Shown here piece after piece: positions 45,301 to 52,840 of a DNA stretch of 64,000 nucleotides (positions within the stretch are counted from its first letter, which is position 1; every line of letters begins with the position of its first letter). Source of the stretch: Candidatus Gaiellasilicea maunaloa (GTDB lineage Bacteria; Actinomycetota; Thermoleophilia; Gaiellales; Gaiellaceae); contig JANDLU010000002.1 of the NCBI GenBank assembly GCA_024330215.1, positions 1-64,000 on the forward strand. The letters run 5' to 3'. The translations under genes and the position numbers were made by a program. A model generated the notes under the pieces. The model was not told the DNA's origin, searched no databases, and saw only the letters and a program-made list of their open reading frames with translations.

Positions 45301-46439
45301 TATTCCGAGCACGGGTTGGACGCGTTGATCCGGCCGGTGTTCGGAAGCGTGTGCCAGGAGTTGATCGTCGTGTCGTACTGGACGCCCGGATCGGCGCACT
45401 GCCAGGACGCCTCGGCGATCTGGAGCATCAGGTTGCGCGCGTCCATCGTCTCGACGACCGAGCCGTCGGTACGTGCCGTCAGGTTCCATTCCTTGTCCTC
45501 GGCGACCGCCTCCATGAAGGAGTCGGTGACGCGGACCGAGTTGTTCGCGTTCTGGTACTGGATCGAGGCCCAGTCCGACGAGTCGAGGGACATGTCGTAG
45601 CCGGCCTGCTCGAGGACGCGCGCCTTGCGCTCCTCTTTGGCCTTGCACCAGATGAACTCCTCGATATCCGGGTGGTCGGCGTCGAGCACGACCATCTTGG
45701 CCGCGCGTCGGGTCTTGCCCCCGGACTTGATCGTGCCGGCTGAGGCGTCGGCGCCCCGCATGAACGAGACCGGCCCGGACGCGTAGCCGCCCTTCGAGAG
45801 CTGCTCCTTCGAACTGCGGAGCTTCGAGAGGTTCGCACCGGAGCCCGAGCCGCCGCGGAAGATCACTCCCTCGCGGCGGATCCAGTCGAGGATCGAGTCC
45901 ATCGAGTCGTCGATCGAGAGGATGAAGCAAGCACTACATTGAGGGCGCTCCTCGAAGCCGACGTTGAACCAGACCGGCGAGTTGAAGGACGCGAGCTGGT
46001 TGACGAGGATCGCCTTCAGCTCCGCCTCGAACGTCTCGGCCTCCTCGTCGCTCGCGAAGTAACCGCCGAGCCGCCCCCAGCCGCCGATCGTGGCGACGAT
46101 CCGGCCGATCATCTGCTTGACGCTCCGCTCGCGCTCGGGTGAGCTGAGCCGCCCGCGGAAGTACTTCTGCGCGACGATGTTCGTTGCGGTCTGCGACCAG
46201 AACTTGGGGAACTCGACGTCGCGCTGCTCGAACGCAGGCCCGTCCTTGCCCGGGATCAGCGCGTCGCGCAGCTCCCACTCGATCTCGTCGAACGGATCGC
46301 GGCCCGGGATCGTGAAGTACCGCCCGGGCGCGACGCTCGCCGTCTCGGCGACGACCACGTTCCCGATCTCGCGCTGCTGCTCGCTCATCTCTCCATCCTG
46401 ACGTCCTGTTCCATCGTGCGCTCTCCTGGTCGTCGCCAT
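42357..46439 (-). CDS. nrdJ: Class II (B12-dependent) ribonucleotide reductase with intein
   Basis: The precursor has 1360 residues, with about 929 of reductase after removal of a 431-residue intein. The enzyme makes deoxyribonucleotides using adenosylcobalamin. Signatures are FNSPVWFNVG followed by QCSACFILS (redox Cys, near 165), NPCSEY (thiyl Cys and Glu, near 375), LAPTG and TISFMMDCDTTG split by the intein, and a C-terminal Cys cluster (CARCGG, CYTCRDCG) as in NrdJ. The start is ATG 46439 with GGGAGGA just upstream; ATG 46388 is an alternative. A structured leader precedes it. Confidence 0.96.
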   Translation of the reverse strand: MATTRRAHDGTGRQDGEMSEQQREIGNVVVAETASVAPGRYFTIPGRDPFDEIEWELRDALIPGKDGPAFEQRDVEFPKFWSQTATNIVAQKYFRGRLSSPERERSVKQMIGRIVATIGGWGRLGGYFASDEEAETFEAELKAILVNQLASFNSPVWFNVGFEERPQCSACFILSIDDSMDSILDWIRREGVIFRGGSGSGANLSKLRSSKEQLSKGGYASGPVSFMRGADASAGTIKSGGKTRRAAKMVVLDADHPDIEEFIWCKAKEERKARVLEQAGYDMSLDSSDWASIQYQNANNSVRVTDSFMEAVAEDKEWNLTARTDGSVVETMDARNLMLQIAEASWQCADPGVQYDTTINSWHTLPNTGRINASNPCSEYLSIDDSACNLSSLNLMKFRREDGEFDVEAFSHAVDTMFLAQEICVGYSSYPTAEIDANAKAYRQLGLGYANLGALLMARGLPYDSDEGRAYAAAITGLMTGRAYRKSAEVAHRMGPFEGYRRNAAAMIGVIAKHRAAVGNIQHTDSVPEDLLTGARQAWDDALDLGEVHGYRNAQATVLAPTGCLVGDSLVSTSLGLVRLRRLGDTFGPKWQPLDLEVATDQGAKQATQFYVNGYEQVVSIETGRGYRIQGTATHRIKIVDAEGDWKWRRFGEIAEGDRVPLMLNGLVGEPVEVSLPPLGDLHWNADFRTRVPRTMTPALAELVGYFMGDGSLHAKGLRLCVAAEDRDVVDRLVQLGGELFGLDAHIAAKKGYTEVSYNSVPLVLWWDACGFAKLPPSAEHSGKGWHSHIPDAVLHSNDREVYAAFVRGLFEADGTTSNGYVSWSTVSESFSRDVQSLLLALGFVTTRNVDDASSNWGAHDRFVLRLLNVSAAERYLEEIDFVSARKSTSLARGDHRQAARHDHVPVGRGLIDELAPENDALRKTMLTALRRDGVSRRSATALLERTESTELEHRLGFYYDSVAAIEVLDDQPTFDLSVPENVTYVANGFVSHNTISFMMDCDTTGVEPDFSLVKSKKLVGGGEITIVNKTVPMALEKLGYAPREVDEIVAYIDERNTVVGAPNVKSEHFPVFDCAIGDRAIHYMGHVKMMGAVQPFISGAISKTVNLPEEATVEDVSQLLIEAWQLGVKAIAIYRDNCKVAQPLSGSADKSLAPLLALAPVVPVVQPKRRRVPEDRIEVGRKFKVGEYEGYIHVGLFEDATPGDIFVDIAKEGTTLAGLMNSFMISVSLGLQYGVPLEVYVSKFSHMRFEPSGLTNDADIRIAKSIVDYIFRWMGKKFLTTDQQEEAGILSPEVKARLAQAYGALQGQQAVEYDAPPPGQTALFNAWEDAVECARCGGRMVRTGSCYTCRDCGTNTGCS
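43458..44750 (-). other. Intein with LAGLIDADG homing endonuclease inside NrdJ
   Basis: The intein has 431 residues and is inserted between APTG and TISF of the reductase. It begins with Cys1 (CLVGDSLVSTS, block A) and ends VSHN with the splice His-Asn; the +1 extein residue is Thr. Block B is GTATHRIKI and block F is DDQPTFDLSVPENVTYVANG. Two LAGLIDADG-type helices are seen: ELVGYFMGDGSLH (about 44300-44345) and FVRGLFEADGTTSNG (about 43985-44025). All splice-critical residues are present, so splicing should work, and the endonuclease keeps both acidic motif ends. Confidence 0.95.
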
Positions 46440-46448
46440 CGTTCCTCC

Positions 46449-46567
46449 CAAGCCGGTCCTACGACATAGCCACCATCCGCTCCGGCGAGCCCCCGGAAAT
46501 CAGCTCTCCGGGGTTGCCGAGCGGATCGCGCACGTTAGAGAGGGCATCGGACGGACGAGCCGGCTTG
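46449..46567 (-). ncRNA. Candidate structured leader RNA (possible riboswitch) of nrdJ
   Basis: On the minus strand an outer stem CAAGCCGG (46567-46560) pairs with CCGGCUUG (46456-46449), ending directly at the GGGAGGA ribosome site of nrdJ; three further pairs (UCC/GGA) are possible beyond a 4-base bulge. Inside, AUCCGCUC (46526-46519) pairs with GAGCGGAU (46482-46475), then GGC/GCC, then CCCCGGA (46513-46507) with UCCGGGG (46497-46491) around a 9-base loop. No classical B12-box was found. Ligand unknown. A conserved nrdJ-associated RNA motif is, to my memory, described from metagenomes; identity with this one is untested. Confidence 0.5.
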
Positions 46568-46663
46568 TGCGAGTAGAAAAACCTGCAAATTGCGGGAAAA
46601 CACACTGATCATGATACCGGATCGTGCCCGGCGGCCGGGCGCGGATCGAGCGGTAAGGATGCT

Positions 46664-46691
46664 GGCGTCAGGCGTCAGGCGTCAGGCGTCA
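46664..46691. repeat. Four tandem 7-bp repeats (GGCGTCA)
   Basis: Four perfect copies of GGCGTCA lie end to end, followed by a partial GGCGGCG. On the minus strand each repeat reads TGACGCC, so the first TGA is the stop codon of the surface-protein gene and three more TGAs follow at 7-base steps, covering all three frames. Likely a slippage tract. Confidence 0.85.
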
Positions 46692-47278
46692 GGCGGCGGG
46701 AGACGCCGTGCCTGCAGGCGCCGCGTCACGTAGCCGGCTGAGCCGGCGGCGACGAGCAGGAGTGCAAGCCCGCCGAGGACGAGCAGGGGAATCGGCACCG
46801 CGTCTGCGTCGGCCGTGTCGAGCGGAGGACCCGACTCGGGGCTGCTTGGACCGCCGGACGGCGTCGAGTCTCCCGGGGGAACGTCCTCCCCTTCGTCGTC
46901 CGGAGTCGTGCGCGGCGACGTCGACGTCGGCGGCGTGGTCGGCACAGGCGTCTCGTCGCTCGGCGAGGGGTCGGTCGTCGCCGGCGGCGCCGGCTTGTCG
47001 TTCAGCCGGTTCTGGAGCGCGCGCTCGATGTCGTCCGGAGCGCTCGAGTACTCCTTGATGTCGCGCGGGAGGATCTCGATCGCATCGTCGTAGCAGTGAG
47101 GCGGATAGGTGCCGTCCACGCGGCCGTCCGCGTACCAGTCGTCGACCACCTTCTTGCCGCACGACTCGGCTGCCGCCGCGGGGCCGACCGCGAGCAACGC
47201 CAGCAGGACGAGAGCAATGAGCGCGGCGGCCTGGACGGCATGGCGGTACGGCTTGAGTGTTCTCGCGGGAATCGTCAC
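46682..47278 (-). CDS. Cell-surface protein with Pro/Thr-rich stalk
   Basis: The protein has 198 residues from GTG 47278, preceded by AGGAG at 8 bases. A signal peptide (about 8-35, ending AAAAES) leads to a short folded part (about 35-85, two Cys: ESCGKK and PPHCYDDA). A low-complexity Pro/Thr/Ser/Asp stalk (about 88-150) and a C-terminal membrane helix (about 158-180) with a basic tail (RRLQARR) follow. The layout is that of an anchored surface protein; no function is known. Confidence 0.78.
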   Translation of the reverse strand: MTIPARTLKPYRHAVQAAALIALVLLALLAVGPAAAAESCGKKVVDDWYADGRVDGTYPPHCYDDAIEILPRDIKEYSSAPDDIERALQNRLNDKPAPPATTDPSPSDETPVPTTPPTSTSPRTTPDDEGEDVPPGDSTPSGGPSSPESGPPLDTADADAVPIPLLVLGGLALLLVAAGSAGYVTRRLQARRLPPPDA

Positions 47279-47411
47279 GTGTACTGCTCCTGGCGGACCG
47301 ACCGCCGACTCGAGTATGGGGAGTCTCCCGGACGGGCTTGAGCTTCGGATGAACCTGGGGTAAACGCTTTGTAAGCCGAAGCGGATACGAACGAGGATCT
47401 GCCCGGAGCCC

Positions 47412-49355
47412 ATGCTAGCTTGGACCGGGATGCGCGGAGCCCTGGAACGCGCGGCCACGGCCAGGGGTTCGACGGACGCTTACTCCTCCCTCTTCACGCT
47501 CCTCGTCCTCTTGCTGCTCGTCGCCGCACTCTTCGCAGGCGAGTCCTTCTGGACCGGCGCGGCGGCGTTGGCCACGGCCGCGACCGTTCTCGCGCTCGCG
47601 CTAGCAGACCGGATCCCGCTCTCTCCTGGAGGCGTGCCGCTCGTCGCCGCCCTGCTCGGACTCGCCGCCTGGAGCGGCGTCTCGATTGCGTGGTCGGTCG
47701 CGCCCGATCGCTCCTGGGACGACCTGAACCGGGGTCTCGTCTACGCCGGATTCGCCGTACTCGGCGTCGCCGCCGGCTCGCTCGGCTCACGTGCCTTACG
47801 GCTCGTCGCGCTGACGCTTGCGGCGGCGCTCGGCGCCGCCGTCCTCTGGGCGCTCGCGGGAAAGGTCGTTCCGGCGCTCTTCCCGGACGGCGGGCGCGCG
47901 GCGCGGCTACGAGATCCAATCGGCTACTGGAACGCGCTTGCTCTCGCGGCGAACGCGCTGCTCGTGCTCGGGCTCTGGCTCGCCTCGCGGCCGGTCGTTC
48001 GGAGCATCCGTTGCGCCGGCGTCGCGCTCGCGTATGCGGCAGTGGTGGCGACGCTCCTGGCGGTCTCGCGTGCCGGCCTACTGGGGGCAATCGTCGCGGT
48101 CGCACTCTGGCTCCTGCTCTCGGACGCTCCGGACTCCGAGGATCGGATCGAGCGGTCGCTCCTCGCCCTCGCCCCGGTCGTCCCGGCGGTCGCGGTCTCC
48201 ACCTGGGCCTTCACGAGACCGGCGCTCGTCGAGGACGGACAGGCGTACGCCGACCGCGTCGCCGACGGCGCCTGGCTCGGGTTCCTGCTGGCCGCGGGAG
48301 CCGTCGCCGCCGTCGTTGCCGCCGCGCGCCTTTCAACCGTGCGATTGACGCAGCCGGCACGCCGCACGACGGGCCGGCTTCTCGCGCTCGGCGCCGTGGC
48401 AGCCGTCGTCCTCGTCGCCGCCGCTGTCGCGCTCGTGCCCGATCCCGCGGACGGCGGCGCGAGCGTTCAGGGGCCGGGTCGCTTCGGCGACGCGAGCCTG
48501 AACAACCGCTGGGGCTGGTGGGGGGAGGCTTGGCAGCTCTTCGCCGAGCGGCCGTTCCAGGGGAGTGGCGCCGCCAGCTTCGAGGTGGCCCACCGGCGGC
48601 TCCAGGACGTCTACGTGCCGGCGGTCGAGCCTCATAGCGTCCCCCTGCAGTTCCTCGCCGGCAGCGGGATCCTCGGCCTGCTGCTCTTCGCCGCCGTCGT
48701 TGGAGCGGTTGCCACGGCCGCCGCTCGCGCGCTTCGCCGAACGACGGGCGAGGAGCGAGCCGCCGCAGCCGCGCTCGCAGTCGTCACCGCCGTCTATCTC
48801 CTGCACGCGCTCGTCGACTACAGCTGGAGCTTCCTCGCCGTGACGGCGCCCGCTCTCGTGGCGGCTGGTGCGCTCGCAGCTGCCGGGACGCAGCCCGGAG
48901 AGCGGCGCCGCCGGCCGTTCGCCGCTCTGGCCGCGCTCGCGGTCGGCCTCGCCTGCCTCGGCTCGCTCGCCTCGCCGTGGCTCGCTGATCGGAGCGTGCG
49001 CCAGGTGAACCGGGAGCTCGACGCGGGCGATCCCGAGGCGGCGGCAGCAGCAGCCCGGCGGGCCCGGATGCTCGACCCGCTCTCGATCGAGCCGTCGCTC
49101 AAGCTCGCCGGGGTGGAGACGAGGCGCGATCGTCCGGAAGCCGCCCGGCGGGCGTACGCCCAGGCAATCCGCTCCCAGCCCGAGAACCCCGATACGTGGT
49201 ACGCGCTCGGGAACTTCGAGTTCTCGCTCGACGACCTCTGCAACGCCTACGTGCACCTGAACGAGGCATACACGCTCGATCCTGCCTCACGGCGCTGGAC
49301 GGACGGGGGGCCGCTCGACATCTCCCGCGCGCACGTCAACGCCGGCCGTTGCTGA
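47412..49355 (+). CDS. O-antigen ligase/polymerase-like membrane protein with TPR tail
   Basis: The protein has 647 residues. More than ten hydrophobic helices (about 25-500) include the Wzy/WaaL-type external loop with SLNNRWGWWGEAWQLFAERPFQGSGAASFEVAH, in which PFQGSGAASF corresponds to the conserved P-x-x-G-x-G-x-x-x-F signature. A C-terminal TPR-like stretch (about 530-640) has ARRARMLDPLSIEPSLKLAG and AIRSQPENPDTWYALG. These proteins join or polymerise surface glycans. The start is ATG 47412 or ATG 47430. Confidence 0.85.
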   Translation: MLAWTGMRGALERAATARGSTDAYSSLFTLLVLLLLVAALFAGESFWTGAAALATAATVLALALADRIPLSPGGVPLVAALLGLAAWSGVSIAWSVAPDRSWDDLNRGLVYAGFAVLGVAAGSLGSRALRLVALTLAAALGAAVLWALAGKVVPALFPDGGRAARLRDPIGYWNALALAANALLVLGLWLASRPVVRSIRCAGVALAYAAVVATLLAVSRAGLLGAIVAVALWLLLSDAPDSEDRIERSLLALAPVVPAVAVSTWAFTRPALVEDGQAYADRVADGAWLGFLLAAGAVAAVVAAARLSTVRLTQPARRTTGRLLALGAVAAVVLVAAAVALVPDPADGGASVQGPGRFGDASLNNRWGWWGEAWQLFAERPFQGSGAASFEVAHRRLQDVYVPAVEPHSVPLQFLAGSGILGLLLFAAVVGAVATAAARALRRTTGEERAAAAALAVVTAVYLLHALVDYSWSFLAVTAPALVAAGALAAAGTQPGERRRRPFAALAALAVGLACLGSLASPWLADRSVRQVNRELDAGDPEAAAAAARRARMLDPLSIEPSLKLAGVETRRDRPEAARRAYAQAIRSQPENPDTWYALGNFEFSLDDLCNAYVHLNEAYTLDPASRRWTDGGPLDISRAHVNAGRC

Positions 49356-49358
49356 GAG

Positions 49359-49865
49359 CTACTCGCCGACGACGACCGCGACGTGCGCGCCGAGAAGCTC
49401 GGCCGGCTCGAGCCCGTCGAGGGGGCCGACGATCTTCAGTCGCAGGTCCTTCGCGAGTCGCTGTGCCTCGGGCGCGTAGCCCTTGCGATACATGACGACG
49501 CTGCGTGTGTAGTCCGTGCGCGGCGCGTTCCCGACGCCGCCGATCGTGTAGCCGAGCGCCTGCGTCCGCTCGGCCGTCGATCCCGCCGCGCCGGTGCGGC
49601 CGTTGCCGTTCAGCACCATCACGGAGACACGCGAGCGCGGCATCGCGGCCGCGCCAGCGGAGGGTGCGGTGCGCCGCTTCGGGGTGGCGGCGAGCTCCTT
49701 CGCCTCGGCGGTCTGGGTCACGCGCTGCGCCACGGGCTCGGCGAGGAGCGTGACCCCGAGCACGAGCAGGGCGACGAGCTCGATCGCCGCGATCGCCGAG
49801 GCCACGAGGGTGGCCGTGCGCCAGGGCGAGCGCAGCTCGGGGATCTGGGTGAGCGAGTGCTCCAC
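49359..49865 (-). CDS. LytR_C-domain membrane protein
   Basis: The protein has 168 residues. A cytoplasmic N-terminus and one membrane helix (about 18-42) are followed by a LytR_C domain (about 80-165): VSVMVLNGNGRTGAAGSTAERTQALGY and YRKGYAPEAQRLAKDL. The domain is found at the end of LytR-CpsA-Psr wall-polymer ligases and as stand-alone envelope proteins in Actinobacteria. It converges on the glycan ligase with a 3-base gap. Confidence 0.85.
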   Translation of the reverse strand: MEHSLTQIPELRSPWRTATLVASAIAAIELVALLVLGVTLLAEPVAQRVTQTAEAKELAATPKRRTAPSAGAAAMPRSRVSVMVLNGNGRTGAAGSTAERTQALGYTIGGVGNAPRTDYTRSVVMYRKGYAPEAQRLAKDLRLKIVGPLDGLEPAELLGAHVAVVVGE

Positions 49866-49902
49866 GGCCGCACCTTGTTCGCGCCGCCCGAGCCTGCTCC
49901 TC

Positions 49903-50787
49903 CTACGACGCGATCGACTCCCAGGTGAGCCTGAGACCGTCGGCCAGGGAAGTCTCGGGGCGCCAGCCGAGCTCGCGCTCGGCGTGCGAGGAGTCGAGGA
50001 CGCTGCGACGCGCGTCGCCCGGCCGCGCCTTGACGTGACGCGGCTCCACCGCGACGCCCGCGACCGCCGCGCAGAGCCGATGTAGCTCGTTCACCGTCGT
50101 CTCCACCCCAGTGCCGACGTTGAGGACGCCGCCGCGACCGGCCGCCGCGAGCGCAGCCCGGACGACGTCGCCGACGAACACGTAGTCGCGCGTCTGTTCC
50201 CCGTCGCCGAAGACGAGCGTCTCCTCGCCGTTCTGGAAGCGCTCCATGAAGATCGAGACGACCCCGCCCTCGAGCGCGGCCGACTGGCGGGGGCCGTAGA
50301 CGTTCGCGAAGCGCAGAACGGTGTGGTTCGAGCCGTGGATGCGGTTCCAGCCGTCCAGGTACGCCTCGGCGCAGAGCTTCGCGATCCCATACGCGGAGAC
50401 GGGTCGGCGCGGCGTCGCCTCGGATGCGGGCTCGGCCACGTCACCGTAGATCGCTCCGCCGGTCGACGAGAAGACGACCTCCGCGCCGCACGCACGCGCC
50501 GCCTCGAGGGTGTTGACCGTCCCGACGACGTTCACCTCGGCGTCGAAGCTCGGCTTCTCCATCGACGTGCCCACGTCCGCCTGGGCGGCGAGATGGAAGA
50601 CGAGGTCGGCCTCGATCGAATAGGGCTCGCGAATGTCGTGCTCGACGAGCACCGCCTCGGCAGGTACCCAATCCCGCCGCCCGGACGAGAGGTCGTCGAC
50701 GACGACGACCTCGTCACCGCGCGCGAGGAGCGCATCGACGAGATGCGAGCCGATGAACCCCGCTCCCCCGGTGACGACCGCTCGCAC
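49903..50787 (-). CDS. NAD-dependent sugar-nucleotide epimerase (UDP-glucose 4-epimerase-like)
   Basis: The protein has 294 residues and an extended SDR. The NAD motif is TGGAGFIGSHL (about 6-16), HLAAQADVGTSMEKP is typical, and the catalytic Tyr-x-x-x-Lys is SAYGIAKLCAE. VLRFANVYGPRQ follows. It is probably a GalE-like 4-epimerase or UDP-glucuronate-type epimerase feeding surface-glycan synthesis; substrate choice is not decided. The GTG start is 9 bases from a strong inverted repeat. Confidence 0.9.
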   Translation of the reverse strand: MRAVVTGGAGFIGSHLVDALLARGDEVVVVDDLSSGRRDWVPAEAVLVEHDIREPYSIEADLVFHLAAQADVGTSMEKPSFDAEVNVVGTVNTLEAARACGAEVVFSSTGGAIYGDVAEPASEATPRRPVSAYGIAKLCAEAYLDGWNRIHGSNHTVLRFANVYGPRQSAALEGGVVSIFMERFQNGEETLVFGDGEQTRDYVFVGDVVRAALAAAGRGGVLNVGTGVETTVNELHRLCAAVAGVAVEPRHVKARPGDARRSVLDSSHAERELGWRPETSLADGLRLTWESIAS

Positions 50788-50795
50788 GGCCGTAT

Positions 50796-50828
50796 CCTAG
50801 AGAATCGACCTTGGCCGACTTCTCTAGG
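50796..50828. repeat. Inverted repeat upstream of epimerase
   Basis: CCTAGAGAATCG pairs with CGA-C-TTCTCTAGG: 12 bp with one bulged C around an 8-base loop. It lies 9 bases before the epimerase start and 121 bases before tmk, in the divergent spacer. In the epimerase mRNA it would cover the ribosome-site region; as DNA it could be an operator. The rest of the spacer (50829-50949) shows nothing clear. Confidence 0.65.
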
Positions 50829-50949
50829 CAGAGCAGGAGCTTGATCCTCGGCGAATGACCTCGGAGCTGATCGATAGCGCCCAACCCACCGCAGCCGTGA
50901 CGCAGTCGCGGCGCGTCGGCTAACGCGCGGTCGCGAAGCGAGCGCGCGC

Positions 50950-51561
50950 GTGTTCGTCACGTTCGAAGGGCTCGACGGCTCCGGCAAGACGACCCAGGCC
51001 GAGCTCCTGCGGGCGCGGCTCGAGGCCGACGGCCGTGAGGTCGTCATCGCCCGCGAGCCCGGCGGGACCGAGCTCGGAGAGGAGCTGCGCAGGCTCGTCC
51101 TCCACGGCGGCGAGATGACGCCCTGGGCCGAGGCGCTTCTCTACGCAGCCGCCCGGGCGGAGCTCGTCGCCGAGGTTGTCGCTCCCGCGCTCGCTCGCAG
51201 CGCGGACGTGATTCTCGATCGCTATCTCGACAGCTCGGTCGTCTACCAGGGAATCGGCCGCGGACTGGGTCTGGACGAGGTGCTCGAGCTCAACCTCCTC
51301 GCCGTCGGCGGTCTGCTCCCCGATCGGACGTTCGTGCTCGCGCTCGATCCGGCGCTCTCGGGGGCGCGCGTCGGCGGCCGGCCCGACCGCATCGAGCGCG
51401 CCGCCGAGAGCTTTCACGCGCGCGTCGCAGCGGGCTACGAAAGGCTTGCCGAGCTCCACCCCGAGCGGATCCTCGTCCTCGACGCCACGCTGGCCCGCGA
51501 GGTCCTCACCGAGCGGATCCACGACGAGCTGATCCCGCATGGGCTTCGACGGCCTCGCTGA
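50950..51561 (+). CDS. tmk: Thymidylate kinase
   Basis: The protein has 203 residues. The P-loop is EGLDGSGKTT (about 6-15), then AREPGGTELGE and the DR motif ILDRYLDSSVVYQG. It phosphorylates dTMP to dTDP. It starts with GTG 50950, and its end overlaps holB by 23 bases. This tmk-holB order is a common bacterial replication pair. Confidence 0.96.
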   Translation: MFVTFEGLDGSGKTTQAELLRARLEADGREVVIAREPGGTELGEELRRLVLHGGEMTPWAEALLYAAARAELVAEVVAPALARSADVILDRYLDSSVVYQGIGRGLGLDEVLELNLLAVGGLLPDRTFVLALDPALSGARVGGRPDRIERAAESFHARVAAGYERLAELHPERILVLDATLAREVLTERIHDELIPHGLRRPR

Positions 51562-52615
51562 GCAACCCGAGGCGAAGCGGCTTCTCGGCGCCGCGCTCGC
51601 CGAGGGACCCGCCCACGCCTATCTCCTGCATGGGCCGCCCGGGGTCGGCAAGCGCCGAGCCGCGTTCGCCTTCGCCGCCTCGCTCCTCGGCGACGAGACG
51701 CGCGTCGCCCACGGCACGCATCCCGATCTCTACCTGCTCGAGCCGCTCGGCGAGATGATTCGGATCGACGAGATCCGCAAGCTCCGCCACGACCTCCACA
51801 TGCGGCCCTTCGAGGCCGAGCATCGCGTCTACGTGATCGCGGGCGCGCACCTCATGAACGAGGACGCGGCCGATGCGCTGCTCAAGGATCTCGAGGAGCC
51901 GCCGTCGTACGCGATCATCGTCCTCGTCGCCGACGAGCTCGGCCCTCTGCCGGCGACGATCCGCTCTCGCTGCCAGCTCGTCCCGTTCCGCCGGCTCCCG
52001 GAGCGATCGCTGCGTGCGCATCTCGCCGAGCGGGCGCCGGGCCTCGACGAAGCTGAGCGGACGGCGCTCGCCCGCGTCGCCGCCGGCCGGCTCGACCGAG
52101 CCGAGCGGCTGCTCGACCCCGAGGCGACCACCCGGCGCACCGAGTTGCTCCGCATCGCCCGGGCACCGTACGCCGACGCGGACTTCGAGCCGTCCGAGGC
52201 CGCCGCGAGCCTGCTCGAGGCGGCCAGGACGCGCGGGGCCGATGCGAAGGAGAAGGTTGAGACCGAGCTCGAGGGGCTCGATCTCACGGCACGCGAGGCC
52301 GAGCAGCGCAGTAAGCGCGCGCAGCGCGGCGCGGAGCGGGAGGAGCTGCTCGCCTCGCTCGAGGAGCTCGCAGCTTGGTATCGCGATCTCGTCGTCGTCT
52401 CGGCAGGGGCGGAGCGTGCGGTGATCCACGCCGATCGGGTCGAGCTTCTCCGCGGGGACGCGACCCGCGCCCGGGGGCTCGACGCCGAGGTGGCGGCGGA
52501 GTCGGTCCGGGCGCTCTGGCGCGAGCTCGAGGAGTTCAACCTCGGCCCGCCGCTCGCGCTCGAGGCGCTCTTCGTCCGGCTGCGCCGAGCGTTCGCCGGC
52601 TCTCTGGCCGCCTGA
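51539..52615 (+). CDS. holB: DNA polymerase III delta' subunit
   Basis: The protein has 358 residues. The AAA+ clamp-loader fold has HGPPGVGKRRAAFAFA (P-loop), IRIDEIRKLRHDL, LLKDLEEPPSYAIIVL and the SRC motif in ATIRSRCQLVPF. It is part of the clamp loader at the replication fork. A C-terminal helical region (about 220-350) replaces the usual delta' collar and is rich in charged residues. The start overlaps the end of tmk. Confidence 0.94.
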   Translation: MGFDGLAEQPEAKRLLGAALAEGPAHAYLLHGPPGVGKRRAAFAFAASLLGDETRVAHGTHPDLYLLEPLGEMIRIDEIRKLRHDLHMRPFEAEHRVYVIAGAHLMNEDAADALLKDLEEPPSYAIIVLVADELGPLPATIRSRCQLVPFRRLPERSLRAHLAERAPGLDEAERTALARVAAGRLDRAERLLDPEATTRRTELLRIARAPYADADFEPSEAAASLLEAARTRGADAKEKVETELEGLDLTAREAEQRSKRAQRGAEREELLASLEELAAWYRDLVVVSAGAERAVIHADRVELLRGDATRARGLDAEVAAESVRALWRELEEFNLGPPLALEALFVRLRRAFAGSLAA

Positions 52616-52682
52616 GAGGAAACCGGCCGTGGCGAAGATCACTCGAAGGAAGTTGGAGCTCGGCCGCGGCGTTGCCGGCACT

Positions 52683-52699
52683 GAACGCTAGAGGCGTTC
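52683..52699 (+). terminator. Weak hairpin after holB
   Basis: GAACGC and GCGTTC (6 bp) are separated by TAGAG, 67 bases behind the holB stop, followed by a G-rich run rather than T. It is a possible U-independent terminator before the tRNA gene. Confidence 0.3.
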
Positions 52700-52727
52700 G
52701 GGGGAGCAGACGCTCACTTGGCCGCAG

Positions 52728-52756
52728 TTCCTCGGCCGGAGTCACCGCGCTACACT
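52728..52756 (+). promoter_or_regulatory. Possible tRNA-Thr promoter
   Basis: TACACT (52751-52756) lies 11 bases before the mature tRNA 5' end, with TTCCTC (52728-52733) 17 bases further upstream. The -10 is good and the -35 weak. Confidence 0.35.
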
Positions 52757-52767
52757 GAGCGCCCCTC

Positions 52768-52840
52768 GCCGACGTAGCTCAGCTGGTAGAGCACTTCACT
52801 CGTAATGAAGGGGTCCGCGGTTCGAGTCCGCGCGTCGGCT
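52768..52840 (+). tRNA. tRNA-Thr (anticodon CGT)
   Basis: A 73-base cloverleaf can be drawn: acceptor GCCGACG / CGTCGGC with discriminator T, D-arm GCTC-AGCTGGTA-GAGC, anticodon stem CTTCA / TGAAG with loop CTCGTAA (anticodon CGT, reads ACG), and T-arm CGCGG-TTCGAGT-CCGCG. CCA is not encoded. The 3' part from the anticodon stem onward recurs exactly at 61373. Confidence 0.96.

Noticed and set aside
42858-45743. 961-codon plus-strand frame opposite nrdJ
   Set aside because: Shadow of nrdJ and its intein; no recognisable domain.
46449-46567. Classical cobalamin riboswitch
   Set aside because: No B12-box sequence could be found; kept only as an unassigned structured leader.
52629-52691. 20-codon ORF (GTG start) after holB
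   Set aside because: A GAGGAAA-like site is present but length and lack of any similarity do not support a gene.
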